Positions 8,349-17,099 of a stretch of DNA of 21,342 nucleotides are shown here, piece by piece. A program made the position numbers and the translations under genes. The first letter of the stretch is position 1, and each line of letters opens with the position of its first letter. This DNA comes from Seison nebaliae (lineage: Eukaryota; Rotifera; Pararotatoria; Seisonacea; Seisonidae), in the NCBI GenBank assembly GCA_023231475.1, contig JALJEE010002600.1, positions 1 through 21,342 on the forward strand, given 5' to 3'. A model generated the notes under the pieces. It saw nothing but the letters and a program-made list of their open reading frames with translations. It had not been told where the DNA came from and did not search any database.

Positions 8349-9927
8349 TTATATTTCTAAGCGATTACTAGAGCAAGTCTGATATTCGACATTTGTGATT
8401 GACGTATAAATGTTTTCTGTGTCCATCTGAAAATAAAAGAATGAAGGATCTTTCGATTTCTGATCGCCAACCGTTATTTTATCGACAAATTCATTTCCAA
8501 CGTGTTCTCTCACTTGCACCATCAGGTTGACATCAGCTTTTAGTATGTACTGGAAAATATAATTAAGTAAAGATGAGTGAGAGAAATAATGGAACGGAAA
8601 TGCACAGGCCTGAATAATACCGAATTTCTGCCGTGTGCTCGTTGAGAGTAGAAGAAGATTCATCTGTTGATTTAGTTCCTAATGCAATGAATAGATGATG
8701 GAGGAGTTTTTTCTACATCAAAAAATTTCTTATAAACTGAAAATTCAAATGAAGTAACTTTAATAAATAATTCAATTAATTCCAGATTATCTTTAATGAG
8801 TAGAAGAATGCATTCGATACAATTCGCCTGTTTAATATAGAAGGAGATGTAGCTCTTCCTTAACTCGTCTAAAGTTTTATCATCTGACACTTCATCTGGT
8901 TGTGTCATAAAAATATTTTCATCAAATTTATCGTTTTCCATTTTTTTGCTAATCGACTGAACGAGCAACTCGATAATAGAATAGCGTACTTCACTGTGAG
9001 GAATAAGATCTCGCAACAATTCGATCACTATAAAATGAATATATTTGAATTTAGTGGAGAGAAATGGTAAACCTTCATATTTAATGGTGGGATGATAAGT
9101 TGCTAATAGATCAATTAACGGTTCGGCAATCGATTCTATAGTTCTTTTAACAATTGGCTAATTAAGTAATTAGAAAGGGTTCTTTTGAAATTATATTTAA
9201 CTTGAATTTTTCTTAAAACTCTAACGGCACATTCTTGTGCTAAAGGCGATTGGGATGGAAGAACCGCCACTAAGCCTTTATAGATGGCCATGTGATATTC
9301 AGAGTTGCCAATCATTAACATTTCGAAAAATTCACCAGCTATTAGAGCAGTTTCATCTTCTTCACAGAATGCGAGAAATTCAGCTACCTCTCTTATGCCA
9401 CTTTGTTTACAGATTAAAATCTTATACTTAATACCATTACTACCAATCGAATGTAGGAGACTTAGTGCCTTCCTCTTATCACTTTCATTTGTACTTTCGA
9501 TAGAAATCGAATCTATCAATGTCTGTATTCCTCCAATTTGTAAAAATTCTACAATATAGTTATATCTATTAATTTCTTGTTAATTCCATAAGCTTGATAT
9601 GGTAAATGTAACCCACCAACTGCGGTCAAGAATTGTTGGATTGATGTCAATAAATCTAGAAATAAAGGCGATCCAAAATAACTATGAAACGGATGGAGGA
9701 AAAGTTGAAGAAATGAAGTATAACGACAATCTTAAGCACGAGGTTAGTCTCAGAAAGAATAGACTGGAAGCGTCACTGAATCGTTTCTCTAACTCCATTG
9801 CTGTCATTCCAGAACATTGTTGAAGGAATTCTTTCAAAATTGCCTTTCTTCTTCCAACTACACCTCCATCCCATATTCGTAATAGTTCTCTTAATTGAAC
9901 CAGATTTAGATCTTGTGATAAATTCAT
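8349..9927 (-). CDS. ARMH1: ARMH1 orthologue, armadillo-like helical domain protein
   Basis: This is an orthologue of vertebrate ARMH1 (C1orf228), an all-helical armadillo-type protein of poorly known function in a family best represented in ciliated or flagellated organisms. Seven exons join in frame to 426 residues, close to the roughly 440 of the human protein: 9927-9725, 9681-9617, 9575-9202, 9157-9073, 9027-8759, 8678-8472 and 8426-8349. Diagnostic blocks, compared with the human sequence from memory, are SDASSLFFLRLTSCLRLS, NRYNYIVEFLQIGGIQTL, ICKQSGIREVAEFLAF, YKGLVAVLPSQSPLAQE and YEVIELLRDL. Introns are 43, 41, 44, 45, 80 and 45 bases, with donors mostly GTT and acceptors mostly TAG. 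The first ATG (9927) follows an in-frame upstream ATT-TTG without Met, so MNLSQDL is the start. Intron 5 has an alternative 46-base form that would force a frameshift. Intron 6 is predicted from its size and TTTTCAG acceptor, and the frame is also open without it. The gene appears intact. Confidence 0.92.
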
Positions 9928-10100
9928 AATCAAAGAAAGTTTTTTTCGTTATTATGGTAACTCGCTTCGAAATTTTTTTTTAAATTTCAAATCTCTTTCT
10001 TAGTTCTACTCATTGTGGAATAAGAAAGCTTACTTCCTCGATATTCATTTTGTTTATTATTATTATTTAATTATGATGTTTGAGAAGATGGGGGAAAACG

Positions 10101-10159
10101 CCATTTGGTAGACGGACGTTTGGTAGTCCGACCATTTGGTAGACTCTGTATACAAAATG
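10101..10159. repeat. Tandem ccatttggtagac units
   Basis: ccatttggtagac (10101), a variant gtttggtagtccg (10118) and ccatttggtagactctgtat (10132, continuing acaaaatg to 10159) follow one another. The last 28 bases recur with one change at 10416-10443. Such subrepeated ends are common at the termini of foldback and Mutator-like DNA elements; 10101-10443 may be one such non-autonomous element. Confidence 0.6.
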
Positions 10160-10390
10160 TTTACAAATATTGGGACTGTTTCTAAACAATATTTCGTTGT
10201 TCGAATTATTTTAAACATTTTTATTCTCATTGAGAAAGAAGAATTCCTTAAAATTTTAGAAGATTACAAGATTTATTGAAGAGTAGAGAGAATGGAGAAA
10301 TTACGGACGACATATTATTCGACAAACTTCCCTATTAATTAAGAATATGTTACATAAAAACGTTTTTTTTGATTATCTTTTATTATATTA

Positions 10391-10443
10391 TTTTGTATAT
10401 GGAGTCGATGGTAGACCATTTGGTAGACTCCGTATACAAAATG
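10391..10443. repeat. Hairpin end carrying the same 28-base word
   Basis: ttttgtatatggagtc (10391-10406) and gactccgtatacaaaa (10426-10441) are reverse complements with one mismatch, and the loop contains tagaccatttggta. The right half repeats 10132-10159. The left half is therefore an inverted copy of the same terminal motif. Confidence 0.6.
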
Positions 10444-10639
10444 CAGTTAGGTATATGCTTAGGAAGATGTATGCTTCCGAAATTCCTTCTCCAGCCTTTA
10501 ACGACCTGTTATCACTTACGTCTCCATTGTCGTTTTTCTGTTCATACTACACTCTTCCTAAGCATACCCGGTTGTTTAATGAAACAGAATTGATAGATCA
10601 ATTCTCCATCATATTCCAAGATGCCGTCAACTAATTTCC

Positions 10640-11440
10640 AATGACCATAGTCGTGATGTTTTAAATTATAGAGATTTACACTTATAATAAAAAAAATATA
10701 TATTTATTATTAATGATGATTATTAATATTTATTTTAAATTCCGATCAAGATAAATTGGAATCTGGAACTTTATGAATGACGGAAAATACATACGGAAAC
10801 ACATCAGAATAGGAACAGGTAAAAAATATTGTTGTAATAAATAAAGAAGAACAGAAAATGAGAATAGATGGAATTTACAAGAGAAGTCTAATAATATTAT
10901 TGCAGAAAAATTTTAAAGGACAATGTAAAAAATGTAACTGGTTTTAGTGATAAATAAAAACAGCAATGTAAGGTTAGAGAAATTAGTTAGAGTAGTTTAG
11001 GTTAGAGTAAGAGTAATGTTTAATTATAATCTTTCCCGTTAGAACGAACTTTCGAAATAAACGATGGGATTGAATGGTGATTTTTATTAGTTAGAATGAT
11101 AAGATTGGAGTTCAAAGTTTATACCTTAACTTCGACTTTTATCATTATAAATTTGAAGTTCACATGACAATATTTGACAATATTTACAAACATTATCAAA
11201 CTTTTGTGCTTACATTGATTTTGTGTTGATAAGTGAGACAGGAGTTCAAACTCGAAAAGAGATAGTTGACAAATAGGGTAATTCCATTCCTATTGTCATT
11301 GAGCCATAACTTCTCATTCGCCATTGATCCGCCATCCGCCAATTGACAGTTCAAATATGTCAAATATGTTTCATCGACATTAGGTTCTTTTTGCCTAATG
11401 TAACTATGTTCTTTACTCTATAAAGTAAGATAGATATTTA
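10640..11440. other. Non-coding DNA between ARMH1 and gene A
   Basis: I see no gene. A short run of gttaga/gttagag words lies at 10970-11020, and a duplicated caaatatgt word near 11354. The stretch from about 9930 to here includes the upstream region of ARMH1 (minus strand), but I can point to no specific promoter element. Confidence 0.4.
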
Positions 11441-11446
11441 TTGGTT

Positions 11447-12648
11447 TTATTTTTTCCCTTTCTTCGGTGGTTTGCCTTTTGGTTTGCCTTTTGGTTTGTC
11501 TTTTGGTTTGCCCTTTAGGTTGCCTTTTGATTTATTCTTTTGATCGTTCTTCGAATTAACTGTTGATTCGTTCTCTGATTCGAGTTGAGTGTCGTAATTA
11601 TCCATGTTTCCCGATTCTTTTTCCATTTTTGTTCTTTTTTCCATTTCTTTCTTTGTGAGTAATTCGTAATAAACATAGTAGATTATATAAGTGTAAGAGT
11701 CCTTGGTAGAGTGTTTTGATTTAAATAAGCTTTGAACAGATGATAACCAAGAAGAGTCGCTAGCTCCTCTACTTTTGGGTTTAGATTTCTTTTCTCTGCT
11801 ACTAAATTAACATTTCAATTAAATTCCACATTAAAATCGTTTAACCAACATTGTCAAAGACCTTATCTTAGTGGTTGATTCTGGCTTACGTCGTCGATCC
11901 ATATGTCGATAACAACATATGCAAGTCAGTAATAGAGCTAAGATTAGGAATATAGCGATACATATCTTGACAATAAAAGCCGTTTTATTATTCTTGAACG
12001 GGTCTTTTGTTATAATTTCTATAGACAAAAAAACTAATAAAAGAATAAGTGAATTTAACAAAACAAAACGTTGCTGTAAGTCCGTTATCTCGAGTGAATC
12101 ATCGAAACCTTCGAAGTCGGTGGGTTCTTCCTTCATCTTCTTAAATTCTTCTTCATCAACCTACTCATTAAATTGGTCATCGTTTAATAACAAAAATATT
12201 TCACTTCTGCACTAATGTTTAATTCAGCTTCGCATATTAGTCTTGCGTTAACTAGTTTACTGTCGATGAAATTCACGCCATCTATATCCCATTCAATGTT
12301 TTGACTATCTTCATAGTTCTATGAGGAAAACATATTTTATTTCAATCTTTCAAGTAAATACCCAACCTTGAATTTCTTTTTCATACTCTCTTCACAAATT
12401 TTCAATTTTTCTTCCATGCTCGATTCATCACTTTTCATGACATCTTGCTGTTGTTTTGTCAGCTCTGAGGTACTGGCCGTCATTAACAATTTTTTCTCTA
12501 CCTTTTTCTTTTCAACTGGTTTTGCGGAACTCTTTTTTTTCACTACAAATAGAAAGTGTTAGTGGAAAACAGAAGAAATACAAAATATATGTATCTTGTT
12601 ACGATTAATGATCTTGTAGAAAAGTGACCTACTGACAGCCGGACTCAT
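11447..12648 (-). CDS. Gene A: single-pass membrane protein with Lys-rich tail, paralogue of gene B
   Basis: I do not recognise this family. Exons 12648-12633, 12542-12367, 12318-12205, 12160-12070, 12018-11850 and 11798-11447 join in frame to 305 residues, starting MSPAVMKKKSSAKPVEKKK. Introns are 90, 48, 44, 51 and 51 bases. Residues about 1-65 are charged and probably coiled. A conserved block follows (SQNIEWDIDGVNFIDSKL), then an acidic region, EITDLQQQIITKDPF, and one transmembrane helix of about 20 residues (IVKICIAIFLILALLLTCIC) followed by Arg/Lys, suggesting a cytoplasmic tail. The tail ends in repeated GKPK units. The first four introns sit at the same positions and phases as in gene B, which is strong evidence for the model. 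If the last intron is not spliced, the protein ends at 11831 after 194 residues. There is no signal peptide. Confidence 0.75.
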
Positions 12649-12767
12649 ATATTATTCATTTTTATGAAATAAATTAATCTAAAACTTACTGATTAATAAT
12701 CAGTGATTATTCGTTAAATGTCCTAATTATATGTTCAATCGGAGTAGTAAATGAGAGAAGTGAATAC

Positions 12768-13457
12768 TTAACCTAGTTCTTCGAAATGCTTCGCATAAGT
12801 TAGTGGTATTATGATGATTGATTTCCTATTTTTCCAAGTGCATTTAATATAAGTAGGCATCTCACCTTTTTTAAACGCTTCTTTATGAGCCGCTTTTGTT
12901 TTAGTATCATTTAAGTGACGTATTTTCGTGTTATATCTGTCTAGTCTCTAAAAAAATTAATTTCAAGCCATTCACTTAAAAAGGGTAACTACGCACAGTA
13001 AGTCATTAACTCCACTGGAAAAATTTTATTATCTCTAAATTTTTAATAACAGTAACTCATAGGCAAGCGTAAACCCATCCTTTTGTAACAGGAATTTATC
13101 TTTTTGGTTCTATGCTAAATAAAATAATTTTTGTTAAATATATCTTTATAACTTTAAGTTTTACAAAATTTTTTTTTTTTTGTCTTTTACCGTTAATTGC
13201 CAGTACTTCAAACTTTGTTGAATCTACATTTACATTATCGTTCCTTCTGATAAGAGATGGATTAAACCGGGAAATTTAAATGTTTGGAAGGGAGCCGCTC
13301 TGCAAAAACTCTCAACATTTTGCTTAAATATCATTTTCTTAATTTTGCATTTGTCGTCCATGGTGTATGATTTCATTCGGGATTTTACAGTTTGAAATAA
13401 CATTTCACAAACAATCAGTCGTAACCAGCAATGGTATATATTAGATATTTCGATCAT
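12768..13457 (-). CDS. Gene C: unrecognised small gene, exon model partly resolved
   Basis: I do not recognise the product. The C-terminal exons chain well: 13109-13051 (NQKDKFLLQKDGFTLAYELL), 13014-12993 (GVNDLLC) and 12947-12768 (RLDRYNTKIRHLNDTKTKAA, then PTYIKCTWKNRKSI and a stop after EELG). The introns are 36 and 45 bases, and the frame is kept throughout. Further upstream, a frame from an ATG at 13457 reads WLRLIVCEMLFQTVKSRMKS and ends PFQTFKFPGLIHLLSEG. A competing frame over 13265-13190 reads NVNVDSTKFEVLAIN. I could not decide how these join the 3' exons. The protein looks soluble and basic at its C-terminus. It lies between the paralogues A and B on the same strand, and its stop is about 120 bases before the start codon of A, so the two may share a transcript or a short intergenic promoter. 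Confidence 0.5.
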
Positions 13458-13469
13458 CTGTTTGTAAAG

Positions 13470-14150
13470 TTACTAAAACTTATTAAAATAGACTAACAAT
13501 TCTTCCCAAAAAAACTTGAAAATTAAAAACAAAATCAATGTCATTCTAATCTAATTTACGTTTTGTCCAATTTGGAAATCTGGTTTCTCTGTCTTCCTTT
13601 AAGAACTTTCTCTTAAGCTCCTTTAGTGCAATTAATCATTTGAAATTGTTAAAATTATAATGTCCCAATATTACGGAATAAAATGCTGCTTTATATTTGA
13701 GGATGTACATATATATTAAGGAACAGTTTGTATTGTACAACCATTTTAATTTTAGAAAATTGTTTAAAACTTCCAGTCTATAAGCATTGTAAGCTTATAT
13801 AAAACTTGTTAATGGTCTATATTTGTATTCGTATTCTATGGCGCTGGTACGATCTTTTATTGTCTAACTACAGATTTTTACAACAACATATCAGTCTTGT
13901 TCATTAAGTTGACGAAACGTCATAAGATTTCATAATATATTTATGGTATGCCTATTCTCAAATTGTATATTGAATAATTGTGACGAATAGTTTAGCTAAT
14001 TAGTTAAATTGAATATTTTAAATTATTCCAAACTTACGGTAATAAAACTATCGGAAATATCTATAAAATATTGTATTACAATATTATAAAGTCAAAATAT
14101 TTTAGTGCGAAAATCAGTTTTTTATTTTACCCAACAGTTTCCAGAGAAAA
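13470..14150. other. Non-coding DNA between genes B and C
   Basis: I see no supportable gene. The plus-strand frame at 14071-14334 is antisense to the 3' exons of gene B. The stretch contains AT-rich hairpins but no clear element. Confidence 0.4.
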
Positions 14151-14152
14151 AT

Positions 14153-15231
14153 CTAATTTGAGCAAGCAACTGACTGAGAAGTATGTGCCTAAGTTATCCA
14201 AAATTTTAAGCAATAACTCATATATTTTCATGCAATATATTTCATTCGTCTTTTCTGGAAATAACACTTACGCTAGATTCTTGAGACATAAAAGAAGTAT
14301 TGTAAGTAAAATCCACTTTACTGGATATCTCTGAGTTACGCTTGGGACGACCTTTCAATACACTACAGTTAATGTGATGTTTAAGGAAAAACATTCCCCC
14401 AACAACAATTAATGAATAATTAACCGTTTTAGTTTTTTAGGTGCTCTTCTATTGGCAACTTTATAGGATAAAATACAGATACCTATTATAAGTAAAAGCG
14501 TGATTCCTCCAAAACCAATTCTCATGATGATTCTGAAGTCGAACGATTTCTTAAAAGGGTTTTTTGTTGTAATTTCTGATCGTGACAAACTCACAAATCT
14601 TTTATTAATGCAACTTAAAAGAAGAATTAACTTTGAGTTAAGTTGAAGATTTCTAAATTTTTCCCAAAATTCTTGTACTCTGGCGAAGTATTATTTACTA
14701 TTCCTTTGTATTGAGTGCTATTCATCTAATAATTTTAAAGAATGAAGATGGATTATATATGAGAAACTTGCGCATTTACAAAAATTTGCGTTTGACAAAA
14801 TATACTCGTTCGGTCGGCGGATCCGTTTATAAAAACAACTTTGTCTAAATCCCAAAGAATATTTTGGTTATCGCGGAATTGCTACCAAATTCCATATGAT
14901 ATAATTACATACAAATTGTTAGGAATTTATTTATTATTGAGAATTTAGGAAAATGAAACTTTAGAAAATTTTGCATTTCTTCTACAAATCTCCATTTTCT
15001 CGATAAGTGTTATACTTTTATTCTTCATAGCACGCAAATCTTTTTCGGTTGCTTTAGTGGTTTTCGCAACGAATGTTATAACTCTTTCAATTTTTTTCCG
15101 TTCGCCTGGAGCTACAAAATTTTAGAAAGATTTTTTTGAGAGAGCATTTTTCGTTGTACGTTATATCAGTTAACTACTTAATTTCTTATAATTAAAAATC
15201 GCCAACAATCAAATGGAATCATCATAGTCAT
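14153..15231 (-). CDS. Gene B: single-pass membrane protein, paralogue of gene A
   Basis: This is a diverged duplicate of gene A, family unknown. Exons 15231-15207, 15111-14960, 14881-14768, 14725-14632, 14575-14425, 14362-14272 and 14188-14153 join in frame to 220 residues (start MTMMIPFDSPGERKK). Introns are 95, 78, 42, 56, 62 and 83 bases; the last has a GTAAGT donor. It aligns with A throughout: EKMEICRRNAKFSK with EEKLKICEESMKKKFK, DNQNILWDLDKVVFI with DSQNIEWDIDGVNFI, and LEIFNLTQKITTKNPF with LEITDLQQQIITKDPF. Then comes one transmembrane helix (GGITLLLIIGICILSYKVA) and a basic tail (RRAPKKLK). Exon 3 is 114 bases in both genes. B lacks the long GKPK tail of A. If the final intron is not spliced, the protein ends a few residues after SSVSVISRKDE. 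The sharing of intron positions implies duplication of a complete gene, not a retrocopy. Confidence 0.72.
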
Positions 15232-15249
15232 CACTTAAATTGTTGAATA

Positions 15250-15312
15250 AAAATTTTTTGTGCCCAGTGTGAGATTCGAATTTATTATACCTCGATCGTT
15301 GACTGAGCTACA
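15250..15312 (-). other. tRNA-like / SINE-like sequence
   Basis: The minus strand reads GTCGTTGTAGCTCAGTCAAC followed by GATCGAGG, then AATTCGAATCTCAC and a T run after GGGCACAAAAAA. TAGCTCAGT resembles a tRNA A box and ATTCGAATC a B box. The two are too close together for a full anticodon arm. It could be a short SINE head or chance. Confidence 0.25.
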
Positions 15313-15329
15313 ACGACTTAGTTCTTAGG

Positions 15330-16060
15330 GTTCTTAAAAAAACATTTATAATATTCTTAATGTTTTCATTTTACTTTACTAAAATATATTACAATTCCCC
15401 TAAATCATACATGATAATTACACCTTGTTAAATTTGTATAGCAATAAACTAAGGATAAATGATAATATATAATTCGTAAACTATTAGTAAAAATTAGATG
15501 AACTGTGCATTTATTGTTATTAATAAATAATATACTAATAATATAAAATCATTTATCAAAAATTTGATGTGCATGTTTAATCCTAGCCTATATAATATAT
15601 ACTTAAAAATGCACAGCAGAAATAGGAGAGGGTAATTTTAAAACCAGATTTTTTGGTCTGAACTTTCTTCAAAAATTGTTAAATCATTAATAAAAAATTA
15701 GTATATTGTTAATTAAGGGAATTGTAATATATGTTTATCAATTATATACTAATTAAAAATTTATTGTCTTTTCATATATTGGTCACTAATGACAATTTAC
15801 ATTAGTAAAAATTTAACAGGGCATCTTAATAAAGAATGAATAAGAAAAAATTTTTAAATATTTGATGGAACTAACAAAGGGAAAGAAAGAACTTGTAAGA
15901 AGGGAAAATTCACACATTCAGCTTTACGAACTTCGATTAAACTAACTAACAAATTTTACTTCTTACACCTTTGGGTCTTCTGCCAATTATTTCCAACATA
16001 GTGCTACTTTGATAAGATAAAAATAAAAAAATATATTAAAGATTTAATAGTCGTAAATTT
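15330..16060. other. Very AT-rich stretch without a gene
   Basis: I see no coding frame or RNA. Words such as ttaataaataatatactaat recur loosely (15520, 15700, 15745) and suggest decayed AT-rich repeats. On the minus strand this lies downstream of gene D, and its left part lies upstream of gene B. Confidence 0.4.
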
Positions 16061-17079
16061 TTATAGTTTTATAACTAACAATTGTAAGTTTGTTGTGTAA
16101 GTGGTATATAAGGTGCTTGTAGTAGTTGTGGTTGTTGTGGCGGTGGTTGTTCTTGTTGTTATTGTAGTTGTTCTTGTTGTTATTGTAGTTGTGATTGTAG
16201 TTGTTGTGGTTGTGATTGTACTTGTTGTGGTTGTGATTGTGGTTGTGATTGTAGTTGTTGTGATTGTAGTTGTTGTGATTGTACTTGTTGTGGTTGTGGT
16301 TGTGGTTGTGGTTGTGGTTGTGGTTGTGGTTGTGGTTGTCGTGGTAGTTTTAAAAAGTCTGTCACCTACTGTTTTTTCCATTAAGTACTTTCCTCCGACA
16401 CCAAGATATTTACACAATATATATGAACCTTTTCCTCGGATATTTGCATTCTTTGAAGTTAATTGATAAATCCCGACCTTGTTCTTCCTGAGGTTCTTTA
16501 TAAAACATGTAAGCTAATTATTGACAGGAAGTACCAACTATACAGTAAGATGGATGTGGCACATTTTTAGATCTTCAAACTAAATAATTTAACAAAATTA
16601 TACTAAATGTTAGTAACATGATACCGTAATCGAAAAAAGACCCCCTTAATTTTATTGGTCCAGGGAAGTCGATCTTCTTGAACCAAGATATCTGTTTTTT
16701 CAATTATTGGTTTTTCAATATAAATTATTGTCTTGAGAATCATTTTTACAAAATTTCAACATTACATTTTTTTCTCGAGGTTTTGGGTAACTTCTTACCG
16801 TTCTTGTCTCTTAGAACGTCAAATACTGCGTTCTCTGTAAATTACGGAAAACAATTTACTTGATGTACAAGATTAGGAGAATATAAAACTCGGAATGTTT
16901 AGTAATATAACCGTATTGGGTCCGCAGTAATTTCGTAAATTATGAATAAAATTATTCTTCTGGCATAGCTGACCCCTATCCTCATATGAAAGCGTCACGC
17001 TGGCGTAATGATCAAATAAGAACAATATCATGGTTGTAGGTATTAATTTAACATAATTTAGACTTAAAAAATTATCCAT
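16061..17079 (-). CDS. Gene D: probable secreted protein with Thr-rich mucin-like tail
   Basis: I do not recognise the family. The first exon (17079 to about 16880) starts MDNFLSLNYVK, continues into a hydrophobic stretch LIPTTMILFLFDHYASVTL that resembles a signal peptide, and then GQLCQKNNFIHNLRNYCGPN. Middle exons are probable but not fixed: KNAVFDVLRDKNG (about 16834-16795), DILVQEDRLPWTNKIKGVFF (about 16690-16631) and FEDLKMCHIHLT (about 16578-16543). The last exon (from about 16500) reads NLRKNKVGIYQLTSKNANI, SYILCKYLGVGGKYLMEKTV and then roughly 90 residues made almost wholly of Thr with scattered Ile, Ser and Arg, ending LQLLVIKL. A Thr-rich tail after a Cys-bearing domain suggests an O-glycosylated extracellular or surface protein. 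The Thr tract is encoded by an alternating ACC/ACA hexanucleotide. The presence of a gene is well supported; the exact splicing is not. Confidence 0.5.
16116..16340. repeat. Compound TGT/GGT microsatellite inside gene D
   Basis: On the plus strand the tract is built from tgtggt, tgtagt, tgtgat and tgttct words. It is a pure (tgtggt) run near 16290-16340 and more degenerate towards 16116. All six frames are partly open, which creates spurious poly-Val/Ile (plus) and Pro-Gln or Gln-Ser (minus) reading frames. The Thr frame on the minus strand is the one that connects to non-repetitive coding sequence on its 5' side and is taken as real. The gradient from pure to degenerate suggests recent growth at the 5' coding end. 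Confidence 0.8.
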
Positions 17080-17099
17080 TATCTGTTATTTGTATTTCG

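Noticed and set aside
8600-8712. Frameshift in the ARMH1 orthologue
   Set aside because: It disappears if intron 5 ends at 8679 instead of 8713. All seven exons then sum to an in-frame 426 codons matching the family length.
10347-10634. Plus-strand 95-codon reading frame
   Set aside because: Its first part crosses the foldback hairpin, the Met context is poor, and I see no domain or splice-supported continuation. The later part (SEIPSPAFNDLLSLTSPLS) is peptide-like but not enough to call a gene.
12768-13109. GAT-domain (TOM1/GGA-like) or RRP36-like assignment for gene C
   Set aside because: ELLGVNDLLCRLDRY resembles the GAT helix and AFKKGEMPTYIK the RRP36 C-terminus, but the spacing is off and neither family's other motifs are present.
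14071-14334. Plus-strand 87-codon reading frame
   Set aside because: It is antisense to the last exons of gene B, which are supported by paralogy with gene A over most of their length.
16100-16200. Non-standard genetic code with TAA read as Gln, suggested by a Gln-rich frame crossing two TAA codons
   Set aside because: The frame lies in a degenerate CAA-type repeat where TAA arises by one substitution. ARMH1, A, B, E1 and E2 all use TAA or TAG as clean stops at sensible lengths.
16061-16466. Poly-Val/Ile frame on the plus strand and Pro-Gln and Gln-Ser frames on the minus strand
   Set aside because: They are frame shadows of the TGT/GGT microsatellite. Only the Thr frame continues into non-repetitive coding sequence upstream.
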